DNA from: Bryobacterales bacterium
GTDB taxonomy: Bacteria > Acidobacteriota > Terriglobia > Bryobacterales > Bryobacteraceae
Reading direction: 5' to 3'
Assembly: GCA_020852175.1 (NCBI GenBank)
Contig: JADZBH010000007.1
Location: 1-64,000 of the forward strand
DNA: 64,000 nt
The notes below the pieces were generated by a model, which made no database searches, had not been told where the DNA came from, and was given only the letters and a program-made list of their open reading frames with translations. Positions 1-8,387 of this stretch are shown piece by piece (within the stretch, counting starts at the first letter, position 1; every line of letters begins with the position of its first letter). A program made the position numbers and the translations under genes.

Positions 1-2
1 AT

Positions 3-79
<77 letters not shown>

Positions 80-110
80 ACAGTATGGTAGCAACCCGCT
101 TCCATCCGGG

Positions 111-2252
111 TCAACTCTTCGCGCCACTCTCCGAACCATTTCCGACTCTGGCGTTCGAGGGTGTCATGCGCGCTTCCGTCGCGTCGCCTTCGGGCGGGGC
201 CGCCGGAATCTCCACGACGAATCTGGCTCCCGCCGGCACGTTATCCAGAACGCGAATTTGCGCCCCGTGGTCGTCCAGAATGTGGTGCACAATCGCCAGC
301 CCAAGTCCCGTTCCGCGGTTCTTCGTCGAAAAGTAGGGCAGGAAGAGGCGCTCACGGTCACGCGCCGAAATTCCGTGGCCTGTGTCGGACACCACCAACT
401 CCACCGTGTCCTGCCCGGCCAGATGCGTCATCACCGTCAGACGGCGTACCTCGGCGTCCCGCATCGCCTCGGCGGCATTGTCGATCAGGTTTACCACCAC
501 GCGCTTGAACTGTTCACGGTCCAGCATCAGCCGGGGCAGGCCGTCCGCCAGCTCCTTGGTCACCTCAACGCCGGCCAGTTGTCCGGAAAATACCTGGAGC
601 GCTCCCTCCACCACCTCATTCAGATCGGACGGCGCCAGTTGGGCCGCCGGGAACCGTGCGAACTGGCTGAACTCGTCCACTAGAGTCTTCACGGACTGCA
701 CCTCACCCGAAATCGTTAGTGAGCACTCATGCAGAACGCGTACCACTTCCGGTGTCAGCCTCTCCGGATCCTTCCCCACACGGTCCAACTGCCGCCCGAT
801 CCTTTCCGCGCACAACGCAATGGGAGTCAACGGGTTTTTCATTTCGTGCGCGATACGCCGCGCCACTTCATGCCACGCCGCCGCCTTCTGCGCTCGCAGC
901 AGTTCGCTGGTGTCCTCCACGACAATCACGAAGCCTGGTTGCTGCCGCGAATCGATGACGGCGACTGTGATGCCCAGGTGCAGCGTCGCCGCTCCCGGAC
1001 GCTCCAGGTCCATTTGCGCCGCCGCCTGCCCGGTGCGCCATGCCCGGTTGGTCAGGTACAGGATTTCCCCCGCCTCCTGGGCTGGAAACAGGTCCTCCAA
1101 GGTTGCCGCCCCGGTTACGCGTTCAGCGCCCAGAATCGCGCCCAGAGCCGAATTCACGCGCCGGATGCGCCGCTCGGCCGAAAGCGAAATCACTCCGGTG
1201 GGAATGCTTTCCAGAATCGCTTCGATAAACTGGCGGCGACGCTCGATCTCCGCCTTGTTGGTCTCCAACTCCCGCGCCATGTCGTTGAAACCGCGAATCA
1301 GCGTTCCCAACTCGTCCTGCCCCTGCGCGGAAATCCGGTATCCCAGGTTCCCCTTGCGCAGTTCACCCGCCGCCGTCAGCAGGGCCTGAATCGGGCCGCT
1401 GATCTGTTTGGACAAAAACAGCGCGATCCACGTCGCCACGAACAGGATGAACAGGCTGATCAGGACCAGCAGCAGAATATAGCTCCAGCGGATCTCCTTG
1501 CGCGCCGTGAGCAGCTTGTCGAACTCGCGGTTTTCCCGCTCGATGATGCTCTGAGTGAAAGCCAGGTCCACCGGTGTCCGCGCCCGCACCACCACGTCGC
1601 CCCCACCGCCGGACAGTCCCGCCGCCGCCGTGTGCAGCCGTTCTCCCTGCCGCCGCGCCGCCGTGGCCGCGCACACCGCCAGCCGCGCGCTGCCATCCAC
1701 CCGCAGGAACGCCTCTTCGATGCCATTGGCGCGGCAAAACGCTTCCGTGAACAGGGCTGGCTTATGCCCGCTCCGCTGATACTCCCTCATCTCCGGCATC
1801 CCCGCCAGCCAGCGCGCCTGTGACTCACTGCGCCGCCGCGTCTCGCTGTCGAACGAGTTGGACACCTCCACCAGGTTGCTGAGAATGGTCGTCGCCGGAC
1901 GGCTGAACCACTTGTCCAGGTTCCGGTTCAACACATAGATCGAAAAAACCACCAGGAAGAACACCGGCATGATACTCAACGCCAGCGCGCCCACCACCAG
2001 CTTCGTCCGGATGCGAGACCCTTCGCGCCCGGCCCTCCGCTCGACATACAACTTCACCCCCGTCCGCACCAGCATGAAGCCGAGCGTCACCATCAGAATG
2101 AAGATCAGCGTCGAAACCGACCACAGCAGGTAGGTCTGTCCGCTTGTCGAGGGACCGTAGGCGCCGAAGTCGAACGAACCCTGCCACACCACCAGCGCCA
2201 CCAGAACGGCGAGGGAAAAAACGGCCGTGCCATACAGGAAGCGCTTCTTCAT
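111..2252 (-). CDS. NtrY-like membrane sensor histidine kinase
   Basis: A 713-residue sensor kinase. Two N-terminal membrane segments (about 5-25 and 40-65), a third near 85-105 and a fourth near 255-280 bracket a roughly 140-residue extracytoplasmic sensor region. HAMP (about 275-330), PAS (about 340-450) and HisKA follow, with phospho-acceptor His469 in the motif AHEMKNP, then an HATPase_c domain with DTGHGIS and GTGLGLA boxes. The order and the H-box match the NtrY family, which usually pairs with an NtrX-type regulator. No such gene is beside it; the downstream neighbour is the initiator tRNA. The ATG at 2252 is preferred over a TTG 24 nt upstream because the hydrophobic helix follows it directly. 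A TATAAT-like -10 lies 42-47 nt upstream inside an inverted repeat. The stimulus is unknown. Confidence 0.9.
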   Translation of the reverse strand: MKKRFLYGTAVFSLAVLVALVVWQGSFDFGAYGPSTSGQTYLLWSVSTLIFILMVTLGFMLVRTGVKLYVERRAGREGSRIRTKLVVGALALSIMPVFFLVVFSIYVLNRNLDKWFSRPATTILSNLVEVSNSFDSETRRRSESQARWLAGMPEMREYQRSGHKPALFTEAFCRANGIEEAFLRVDGSARLAVCAATAARRQGERLHTAAAGLSGGGGDVVVRARTPVDLAFTQSIIERENREFDKLLTARKEIRWSYILLLVLISLFILFVATWIALFLSKQISGPIQALLTAAGELRKGNLGYRISAQGQDELGTLIRGFNDMARELETNKAEIERRRQFIEAILESIPTGVISLSAERRIRRVNSALGAILGAERVTGAATLEDLFPAQEAGEILYLTNRAWRTGQAAAQMDLERPGAATLHLGITVAVIDSRQQPGFVIVVEDTSELLRAQKAAAWHEVARRIAHEMKNPLTPIALCAERIGRQLDRVGKDPERLTPEVVRVLHECSLTISGEVQSVKTLVDEFSQFARFPAAQLAPSDLNEVVEGALQVFSGQLAGVEVTKELADGLPRLMLDREQFKRVVVNLIDNAAEAMRDAEVRRLTVMTHLAGQDTVELVVSDTGHGISARDRERLFLPYFSTKNRGTGLGLAIVHHILDDHGAQIRVLDNVPAGARFVVEIPAAPPEGDATEARMTPSNARVGNGSESGAKS

Positions 2253-2274
2253 AGCACCGTGCGGGAGGGCCCCC

Positions 2275-2308
2275 AACAGGCCCCAGCAGCTTGATTATAG
2301 GGCCTGTT
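2275..2308 (-). promoter_or_regulatory. Promoter within a 9-bp inverted repeat (candidate operator)
   Basis: A perfect inverted repeat, AACAGGCCC (2275-2283) and GGGCCTGTT (2300-2308), flanks a 16-nt spacer that carries TATAAT on the minus strand (2294-2299). The -10 drives the sensor kinase. The arm centres are about 25 bp apart, so the arms could be operator half-sites around the promoter. Confidence 0.5.
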
Positions 2309-2425
2309 CCTACCCATCCACCGCACCCGGCGTATTTACTTGCCGGTCCGGCCCGCTTATTCTCGGATTGAGGCCGCTCCCAATGGGTGCGCACACCGGC
2401 GGCCCATCATCCCCAGGAGGTGTTC

Positions 2426-2980
2426 GTGCTTCGCCCGTTCCGTTTGGTTTTCCCGGTCTTTTTGCTTGGCGCATTGGCCGCCGCAGCCGCTGAGACCACC
2501 ATCCCTAAGGACATACAGGTTGCCGTCAGGACACTCGATGCCATCCATTCAAAGGACAGCGCGGTGGGGCAGAACTACCCCTGCACGCTGGAAGCTCCTA
2601 TTCAGGTGAACGGCAAAGCGATCGCCCCCAAGGGGGCCGATTGCATTTTGCGCATCGCGGAGATGAAGCAAGCTGGCAAGCTCACGGGCAATAATGAGTT
2701 GCAACTCATTCTGGCTGAGATTCGCGTGGACGGCGAACTGGTTCCGGTGAACTCCTCCCGGGCCGAGATAAAGGGCAAGGGGAAAGGCAAGGGCACGGGA
2801 TGGCGCGCCGGTTTGGGCGCCGCCGCGTGCGCGGGACTCGGCGCTGCCATCGGCGGGGCGCGGGGCGCCGCCATTGGAGCCGGTGCGGGCGCAGGAGCCG
2901 GAGCGGCTTCGTCGGCGCTCACCAGCGGCCCGGAGATCAGAGTGGCGCCGGAAACCGTGCTCACGTTTCAAATCCAATAG
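2426..2980 (+). CDS. Secreted glycine-zipper protein, unknown function
   Basis: 184 residues starting at a GTG that follows a perfect AGGAGG (2415-2420) at 5-nt spacing; an upstream in-frame ATG lacks such support. A typical signal peptide spans about residues 1-22 (hydrophobic core, then AAAAAE). The middle resembles small beta domains, followed by a Lys/Gly run (KGKGKGKG) and a Gly/Ala-rich stretch of about 40 residues with GxxxG spacing, a glycine zipper of the kind that packs in or against membranes. It is probably an envelope protein. It is divergent from the sensor kinase and convergent with the PilZ gene. No specific function can be assigned. Confidence 0.75.
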   Translation: MLRPFRLVFPVFLLGALAAAAAETTIPKDIQVAVRTLDAIHSKDSAVGQNYPCTLEAPIQVNGKAIAPKGADCILRIAEMKQAGKLTGNNELQLILAEIRVDGELVPVNSSRAEIKGKGKGKGTGWRAGLGAAACAGLGAAIGGARGAAIGAGAGAGAGAASSALTSGPEIRVAPETVLTFQIQ

Positions 2981-3000
2981 CAGGCCGCACACGCAACAAA

Positions 3001-3020
3001 GCCCCCCGTTGCCGGGAGGC
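3001..3020. terminator. Bidirectional stem-loop terminator
   Basis: An 8-bp stem (GCCCCCCG / CGGGAGGC, one G-U wobble) with a 4-nt loop lies between two convergent genes. Read on the minus strand the loop is GCAA and the stem is followed by TTTGTT, so it can terminate the PilZ transcript. It may also serve the plus-strand gene. Confidence 0.65.
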
Positions 3021-3064
3021 CTGTTGCAGCAAGTCACTCAGTTTGAGGGGAACAGTCGCTGGGC

Positions 3065-3415
3065 TTAGTTCGGATTCGCCATTAAAGGCTTCTGCCCCTG
3101 CGTCCGAAACTCGTAGTGGTTGATTTCAATCGCCGCCCGACCGGTTTCGAACCGCACAATCCGGCCTCGCGCCACCAGCTTCAGCGGGCAGGCGTCGTTC
3201 AACTGCGCAGGCCAGCTCACCGACAGCTCAATGGTGCGGCCCGGCATCAGCACATGCTCTGTCGTGAACAGAATCCCGGAACTCGAAATGTTCAGAGTGC
3301 GCCCACCGCCCTGCTCCTGGCTGCCCTTCTTGTTCAGAACGCGATACCGGACCTCGCGCTCGATTGGAAACCGGCTGGAAACCCGCCGGTCACTGGATGT
3401 GGTTGTAAACTGCAA
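3065..3415 (-). CDS. PilZ domain protein
   Basis: A 116-residue single-domain protein. Residues 9-22 hold the c-di-GMP-binding RR..SRFPIER pattern, and about 25 residues later comes NISSSGILF, matching the (D/N)xSxxG signature of PilZ. It probably binds cyclic di-GMP and acts as a cytoplasmic adaptor; its partner is unknown. The start is a TTG with GGGAGG five bases upstream. No motility or polysaccharide genes are adjacent. Ends are well defined by a stem-loop downstream and a divergent gene upstream. Confidence 0.85.
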   Translation of the reverse strand: MQFTTTSSDRRVSSRFPIEREVRYRVLNKKGSQEQGGGRTLNISSSGILFTTEHVLMPGRTIELSVSWPAQLNDACPLKLVARGRIVRFETGRAAIEINHYEFRTQGQKPLMANPN

Positions 3416-3629
3416 TGGCTCCTCCCATTTTGCTGCCTAGGAACTGCGTCTGGCTGAACCTGGCCGGGACCGCTTCGTAACGCGCTCTCCGCCTCTGACA
3501 TTGCCATTCTGCGATCAGCCGAAGGCGCAAACAATGGTAAGAAGATTGGATTTAGCAGTAGTACCAAAAGGCCCGCAATCGGAACCAAAGTACCACCCAA
3601 AGTACTAGAGGCGCGGTAAGATACCTGAT
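3416..3629. promoter_or_regulatory. Divergent promoter region; leaderless-type -10 for the RidA-like gene
   Basis: A 214-nt gap between divergent genes. On the plus strand TAAGAT at 3617-3622 is followed by 7 nt and then the ATG at 3630, with no Shine-Dalgarno in between, which suggests a leaderless mRNA. The repeated AGTACC/AAAGTAC words around 3560-3605 could be binding sites, but nothing firmer can be said. Confidence 0.45.
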
Positions 3630-4064
3630 ATGCGAAACGCGATCCTCACAGCGCTCCTGGTGGCCTCGGTCTGCCTCCCCTCCCTGCGTGCAGAGAAGAA
3701 AGCCATTCATCCTAAAGAGTTTGCCAAGGGTGGTCCGTTCACGCCCGGCATCCTTGCCGGCGGCACACTCCACGTCTCCGGCCAGGTTGGGCGGGACCTC
3801 AAGACGGGCCAGTATCCGGCCGCTTTCGAGGACGAGGTGAAGACCTGTCTGCAGAACATCGGCATCATTCTGAAAGAGGCCGGCATGGGCTTTCAGGACG
3901 CCGTTGCCGTTCAGGTCTATCTCACTGATATGGAACTCTTTCCCCGGATGAACTCGGTGTACACCACGTTCTTCCCGGAGCCTCGCCCGGCGCGCACCAC
4001 CGTCGGCGTCGCCAAGCTCGTGGGAACCGCCCGCATCGAGATCACGGTCACGGCTCGGAAGTAG
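3630..4064 (+). CDS. Secreted RidA/YjgF-family protein
   Basis: 144 residues. A cleavable signal peptide (about 1-21, ending LRAEK) precedes a RidA fold of about 120 residues. Family features include the early GG.L.VSGQVG strand, NIG.IL.EAG, and the C-terminal PARTTVGVAKL, which carries the Arg that binds carboxylates in enamine/imine deaminases. Family members hydrolyse reactive enamines made by PLP enzymes. An exported copy cannot act on cytosolic intermediates, so its substrate is unclear. Its last 17 nt overlap the end of the convergent rarA. Confidence 0.85.
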   Translation: MRNAILTALLVASVCLPSLRAEKKAIHPKEFAKGGPFTPGILAGGTLHVSGQVGRDLKTGQYPAAFEDEVKTCLQNIGIILKEAGMGFQDAVAVQVYLTDMELFPRMNSVYTTFFPEPRPARTTVGVAKLVGTARIEITVTARK

Positions 4065-5400
4065 GGCTTTCCCCCGAGGGATTCTCCTGTACTTGAGAGC
4101 GTTTGGCGCGCAACTGCTCCAGACGCTCGGCAATCCTGATTTCCAGCCCTCTCTGTACCGGGTTGTAGAAGCGTGTCCCCGCCAGTGAGGGGGGCAGGCA
4201 CTCCATGCTCACGAGGGCGTCGGCAAACTGATGGGCATGTTGGTAACCGCCGCCGTAGCCCCACTCCTTCATCGCTCGTGTGGGCGCGTTCCGAAGATTC
4301 ATCGGCACCGGCTCGGCGGGCAAGGAACGCACCGCCTCCCGCGCGGCGCCCAACGCCCGGTAGCCCGCATCCGACTTCGGCGCGACGGCCAGGTAAATCG
4401 CCACCTGGGCCAGCGCCAGGTCGCCTTCCGGTTCACCCAGGAAATGGAAGCACTCCTTGGCGGCCATGGCCTGTTCCAACGCCCGTGGATCGGCCAGCCC
4501 AATGTCCTCGATTGCCATCCGGATGAGCCTGCGCGCGATGTACATCCGGTCCTCGCCCGCCTCCAGCATCCGCGCCAGCCAGTAGAGCGCCGCATCGGGG
4601 TCCGAACTGCGCACGGATTTGTGCAGGGCCGAGATGATGTTGAAATGCTCCTCGCCGGACTTGTCGTAGAGCAGCATCTTGCGTTGCAGCGCATCTTCCA
4701 CGGTCTGCCGCGTCACCACGCCGGTGGGCGTTCCCGCCGCCACGATCTCCAGCAGGTTCAGCGCGCTCCGGGCGTCGCCGTTGGCGTGCGCGGCGATCAG
4801 GGCCAGCAACTCGTCCTCGATGGTGAGTTCCAATTCGCCCAGCCCCCGCTCCCGGTCTGTCGCGGCGCGCCGCAGCAGGATGGCGGTATCCTCAACGCTC
4901 AGTGCCCGCAACGCGTACACCCGTGTTCGCGACAGCAGCGCCGAGTTCACCTCGAAGCTGGGATTCTCCGTCGTCGCGCCGATCAGAATGACGTCGCCGC
5001 GTTCGACGAAGGGCAGAAAAGCATCCTGCTGCGCCTTGTTGAAGCGATGGATCTCATCGACGAAGATCAGCGTCCGGCGTCCCAGACGGCGCGCCCGCCC
5101 GGCCTCCTCCATCACGGCACGCACTTCCTTGATGCCGCTCATCACCGCTGAAAACGGTACGAAATCCGCCTCTGAGTGCCGTGACAGAATGCGCGCCAGT
5201 GTCGTTTTGCCCACGCCGGGCGGCCCCCACAGAATGATCGACGTCAGATCGCCACGCTCCAACTGACGCCGCAACGGTTTCCCCTCGCCCAGAATGTGCT
5301 CCTGGCCCAGGTAGTCCGTCAGCGTCTCCGGGCGCATTCGTTCGGCCAGGGGGCGAGGAGGCCCGGTCACATTCTCCGGCGCCGCATCAAATAAGCTCAC
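4048..5400 (-). CDS. rarA: Replication-associated recombination ATPase RarA (MgsA)
   Basis: 450 residues. An AAA+ ATPase with Walker A GPPGVGKT at about residues 59-66, Walker B LIFVDEIHRFN, sensor 1 (GATTENPSF) and the C-terminal RarA tetramerisation domain (about 260-440) ending in the MECLPPSL..RFY region. RarA acts at stalled replication forks and interacts with SSB. The start is GTG at 5400, with AGGGA 8 nt upstream; it overlaps the 3' end of the upstream methyltransferase gene by 14 nt, so the two are likely co-translated. The length is normal for the family. Confidence 0.93.
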   Translation of the reverse strand: MSLFDAAPENVTGPPRPLAERMRPETLTDYLGQEHILGEGKPLRRQLERGDLTSIILWGPPGVGKTTLARILSRHSEADFVPFSAVMSGIKEVRAVMEEAGRARRLGRRTLIFVDEIHRFNKAQQDAFLPFVERGDVILIGATTENPSFEVNSALLSRTRVYALRALSVEDTAILLRRAATDRERGLGELELTIEDELLALIAAHANGDARSALNLLEIVAAGTPTGVVTRQTVEDALQRKMLLYDKSGEEHFNIISALHKSVRSSDPDAALYWLARMLEAGEDRMYIARRLIRMAIEDIGLADPRALEQAMAAKECFHFLGEPEGDLALAQVAIYLAVAPKSDAGYRALGAAREAVRSLPAEPVPMNLRNAPTRAMKEWGYGGGYQHAHQFADALVSMECLPPSLAGTRFYNPVQRGLEIRIAERLEQLRAKRSQVQENPSGESPTSEP

Positions 5401-6163
5401 GCGTACGATCCCTGGCGGCCAGCATCCGTTGCCGTGCCGCTTCATACAGGATGACACCGGCGGCAACGGCGGCGTTCAGCGACTCCACGCCGGCAGTTGG
5501 TATCCGCACATCCACGGCGCACCCGCGCATGGCCGCGCTTACGCCGTGCGCTTCGCTGCCCACCAGCAGGGCCGACTTGCGCGTGAAGTCGGCTTGTTCC
5601 AGCGGCATCGCGCCTCGCGGTTCCGCCGCATACACGTCCACACGCCTCTGCCGCAGCGCCGCGCGCGCCACATCCGCGTCCAGCGCCGCCAGAAAGGGCA
5701 GCCGGAACAGGGACCCGGCCGAAGCCCGCAGGGTCTTCGCATTGAACGGGCTCACCGACCCCTTCAGAAACATCACCCCTGTCGCGCCGAACGCCTCCGC
5801 CGTGCGAATCACCGTTCCCGCGTTGCCGGGGTCCTGCACTCCGTCCAGCACCACGACAAGAGACCGCCCGCGGAACAACTGCTCCACCGTCCACGCCGGC
5901 GGCTCCACCAGCGCGATGACGCCCTGTGCCGACTCGGTGGAGACCACTGCCTGGAACAACTCATCGGGCACCACATGCACGGCGGTTCCCCGCAGCCCTT
6001 TCACATGTGGTTCCACGGCCGCGCCGACGCTTTCGGCCGCCAGGATCGCCCGCACGGGCCGGCCCGAACGGATGGCTTCTTCCAGCAGATGAAAGGTCTC
6101 CGCCACGCAGCAGCCGTCGCCGGTCAACTCGCCCCGGGACAAGGCACGGCGCACCTCCCGCAA
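5387..6163 (-). CDS. TrmH/SpoU-family RNA 2'-O-methyltransferase
   Basis: 258 residues from a TTG start. It shows the SPOUT motifs: DPGNAGTVIRTAEAFG (motif 1), a motif 2 region LLVGSEAHG, and the C-terminal knot ESLNAAVAAGVILYE. The N-terminal substrate-binding domain spans about 1-100. Family members methylate ribose in rRNA or tRNA; the target nucleotide cannot be assigned here. The conserved family N-terminus (ITSAKNP) continues upstream of the TTG in the same frame to about 6190, where only CTG (6188-6190) or a more distant ATT is available, so the true start may be non-standard. It is the first gene of a pair with rarA. Confidence 0.88.
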   Translation of the reverse strand: MREVRRALSRGELTGDGCCVAETFHLLEEAIRSGRPVRAILAAESVGAAVEPHVKGLRGTAVHVVPDELFQAVVSTESAQGVIALVEPPAWTVEQLFRGRSLVVVLDGVQDPGNAGTVIRTAEAFGATGVMFLKGSVSPFNAKTLRASAGSLFRLPFLAALDADVARAALRQRRVDVYAAEPRGAMPLEQADFTRKSALLVGSEAHGVSAAMRGCAVDVRIPTAGVESLNAAVAAGVILYEAARQRMLAARDRTRELI

Positions 6164-6249
6164 GATCGGATTCTTGGCGCTGGTGATCAGCCGGGAACTT
6201 GTCGTGCGGGGCGTCGTATGCTGAATTCTAACGCAGAAGGCTAATACGC

Positions 6250-6852
6250 TTGCGATTCTCCCGAATTCATCCTGCGCTCCTGCTCACGGGAGCGGCGCTT
6301 CTGGCCGTGCTCACGGCCGGATTCGTACGCGTCACCGCGGCCATCGCACGCCAATCCAGCGTGGATGAAGCCCGCGCGGCCGATGTGATCGTCGTCATGG
6401 GAGCCGCCGAATACAGTGGCCGTCCTTCGCCGGTACTCCGCGCCCGTCTCGACCACGCCCTCGACCTGTGGCGCCGCGATCTCGCCCCGCGTATTCTCAC
6501 CACGGGCGGCGCGGGCGGCGATCCGGTGTTCACCGAGGGCGAGGTGGGCCGCACTTATCTTACGCAGAAGGGCGTACCGCCCGAAGCAGTCATTGTCGAG
6601 CCGGAAGGCGAGTCCACGGCTCACTCCGCGCTGGCCGTGGGCGAACTCCTGCGCCGCATGGGACTCCGCTCCTGCATCGTGGTCAGCGACGGCTACCACA
6701 TCTATCGCGCCAAGCGCCTGTTGGAAAGCCGGGGCTTGAAGGTATACGGTTCTCCCCGTCCCGAACCGGTTCAGGAGGGCTGGCGGCGGTGGCGGCTTTA
6801 CGCCCGCCAGGCGGCCGGCTATATCCTGTGGTCCGTCGGCGTCGTGATCTGA
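6250..6852 (+). CDS. YdcF/SanA-like DUF218 protein, membrane-anchored
   Basis: 200 residues from a TTG start. One N-terminal membrane helix (about 9-32) is followed by a DUF218 domain with the typical ADVIVVMGA, ILTTGG, EGESTAHSA and SCIVVSDGYHIYRAKRL blocks. The family includes SanA, ElyC and YdcF, implicated in envelope integrity and cell-wall precursor metabolism, with the domain outside the membrane. The start is not certain, since no Shine-Dalgarno is visible. It is divergent from the methyltransferase and precedes a 255-nt gap. Confidence 0.85.
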   Translation: MRFSRIHPALLLTGAALLAVLTAGFVRVTAAIARQSSVDEARAADVIVVMGAAEYSGRPSPVLRARLDHALDLWRRDLAPRILTTGGAGGDPVFTEGEVGRTYLTQKGVPPEAVIVEPEGESTAHSALAVGELLRRMGLRSCIVVSDGYHIYRAKRLLESRGLKVYGSPRPEPVQEGWRRWRLYARQAAGYILWSVGVVI

Positions 6853-7035
6853 CCGCGCCTCCATTGGCGAACTCACGATGCGTAGTGTCGCGCACCAGCT
6901 CCAGCGGGCACGTTGAAGGCCGCCCCCGCGCCTCGCACGGCCGGGCAACACGATGTCCTTCATCGATGGGTTGCGGCCACTGAAAGCGGAACAGGCGCCT
7001 TTCCGCCCGCAAACCACACCACCGTCCTGAGATCT

Positions 7036-7107
7036 GTTTCACGACTTATTGCATTTATTTAAATTAACATATAACTCTACGATAATTCGTATTAATTATG
7101 TTTCGGC
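7036..7107 (+). promoter_or_regulatory. AT-rich promoter region of the Cys-rich peptide operon
   Basis: About 60 nt of strongly AT-rich sequence (7040-7100) stands out in this GC-rich chromosome, directly before the ATG at 7108. TTGCAT at about 7048 and TATAAC/TAACTC about 15-17 nt later could be -35 and -10 elements. The rest of the gap (6853-7035) holds nothing recognisable. Confidence 0.4.
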
Positions 7108-7365
7108 ATGGAGTACAATCTTTCCTTGCGAAGCATACTCTTCGCTCTCCTCGCGCTCTTACTCGCGCATGGCACGCACAGCCCGGCCAGCGCTGGATGT
7201 TCCGGTTACGCCTCGGGCTGCTGCGACACGGAAGAGTGCGATTACACTTTCGTCTCGGTAACCTGTGACGACGCACCTAGCTGGGCCTGCCTATATTGGG
7301 AGTGCACATACGAAGATGGCGGGAGTTTCTGGACCAATTCCGGACAGTCCTGCTCCAATACGTAA
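7108..7365 (+). CDS. Small secreted cysteine-rich protein
   Basis: 85 residues. The signal peptide (about 1-29) ends PASAG. The mature part of about 56 residues contains eight cysteines (single, CC pair, then five more) plus several Trp and Tyr and many acidic residues, so up to four disulfides are possible. No family is recognised. The cysteine density and export suggest a disulfide-stabilised extracellular mini-protein, such as a binding, inhibitor or toxin-like peptide, but the function is unknown. The next gene starts 17 nt after its stop on the same strand, so the two are probably co-expressed. The upstream region is unusually AT-rich. Confidence 0.7.
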   Translation: MEYNLSLRSILFALLALLLAHGTHSPASAGCSGYASGCCDTEECDYTFVSVTCDDAPSWACLYWECTYEDGGSFWTNSGQSCSNT

Positions 7366-7382
7366 ATGAGCCAGGCAACCTT

Positions 7383-8270
7383 ATGCGCACCACCTTCTTG
7401 AAGCTAGCCAATCTCGCCATTCTTATCCCGGCTGCATCGCTGTTTGTCTATGGACAAACAGCAGCTCCGTCCCGCGGTGCCGTCAAGATTCCAACTCAAG
7501 TTGTCGAAATACAAGACCATCGTCTGACTATCAATATGCAAGGGCTGCGAGACGGCGTGGACTGGGTGCTGGGCGTGGTTCCGGCGCCAAAGCAGGTTTC
7601 AAATGCGCTGGTTGCGGCCGTGCGGGGCGACTCGCTGCGTGCGGACAAACCACCAGCCATTCGGGTTCCGGCCGAGCAATGGATCAGCTCCACTCCAGGG
7701 GAAGCGCAAGTGCGGCTGCCGGAGAGCGAGATGGGGCGGGAGGGCCCTCTCTTCGTGCGCGTAAATGCGCCTCCCGGCACTGAGTTCCTCGTCCAGGCGC
7801 GCGGCAAGCTTGCGGCCGCGCTTACCCTGGCGTCCAGTGAAATCGTTCTCCACAACGGCAGGCTCGCCGATGGACGCGCCACGACCTTTTCCCGCATGGC
7901 ACGAGCCGCGGCGAGTCCGCTGGACCGCGGGCCGCAGCTCTTGCCAGACGGAACCACGCGAGTGGAAATGGATCAACTAAAGCGTCACATCAAGTCGGTG
8001 AGCCGCCCGGCGGCCTCAGCCATTCCGGCGAACTGCTGCCAGGGCAAGGCTGACCAGGCCGTTGTCCTCCGGCTGTCGATTGGTGCGGACGGAAGGGTCA
8101 CTCATACCCGGCGCCTGTTTGGCGATCGGTCTTTGGCGGAGGCCTGCGCGGCCGCCGCCATGCAGTGGGAGTTCATACCCATCCATGTGGATGGGACATA
8201 CCCGGCGGTTGCCGCGGACGTGATGTTCTTGGCCAGCCCGAGTGGCTTCAAGGTCTCGCTGCTGGACTGA
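7383..8270 (+). CDS. Secreted TonB C-terminal-domain protein
   Basis: 295 residues. A signal peptide (about 1-25, ending VYGQ) leads to a roughly 180-residue region of unknown type, then a TonB-C-like domain (about 220-285): VVLRLSIGADGRVTHTR, AAAAMQWEFIP and a final strand. In TonB this fold contacts the TonB box of outer-membrane receptors. Here there is no proline-rich spacer and no retained inner-membrane anchor, so it is not a standard energy transducer. It has a CC pair just before the domain. It shares a likely transcript with the upstream Cys-rich protein. Confidence 0.7.
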   Translation: MRTTFLKLANLAILIPAASLFVYGQTAAPSRGAVKIPTQVVEIQDHRLTINMQGLRDGVDWVLGVVPAPKQVSNALVAAVRGDSLRADKPPAIRVPAEQWISSTPGEAQVRLPESEMGREGPLFVRVNAPPGTEFLVQARGKLAAALTLASSEIVLHNGRLADGRATTFSRMARAAASPLDRGPQLLPDGTTRVEMDQLKRHIKSVSRPAASAIPANCCQGKADQAVVLRLSIGADGRVTHTRRLFGDRSLAEACAAAAMQWEFIPIHVDGTYPAVAADVMFLASPSGFKVSLLD

Positions 8271-8387
8271 CGCAGCGCAAGTCCATATCGGTTGTTGGCT
8301 GCTGCCAGTCTCTGGCGTCAACGGCGTACGCTGGTGCGCCATCGCGTGCGCAGCGCGGATTCGAAGCAGGCCGGTTCGCGCCGGTTC

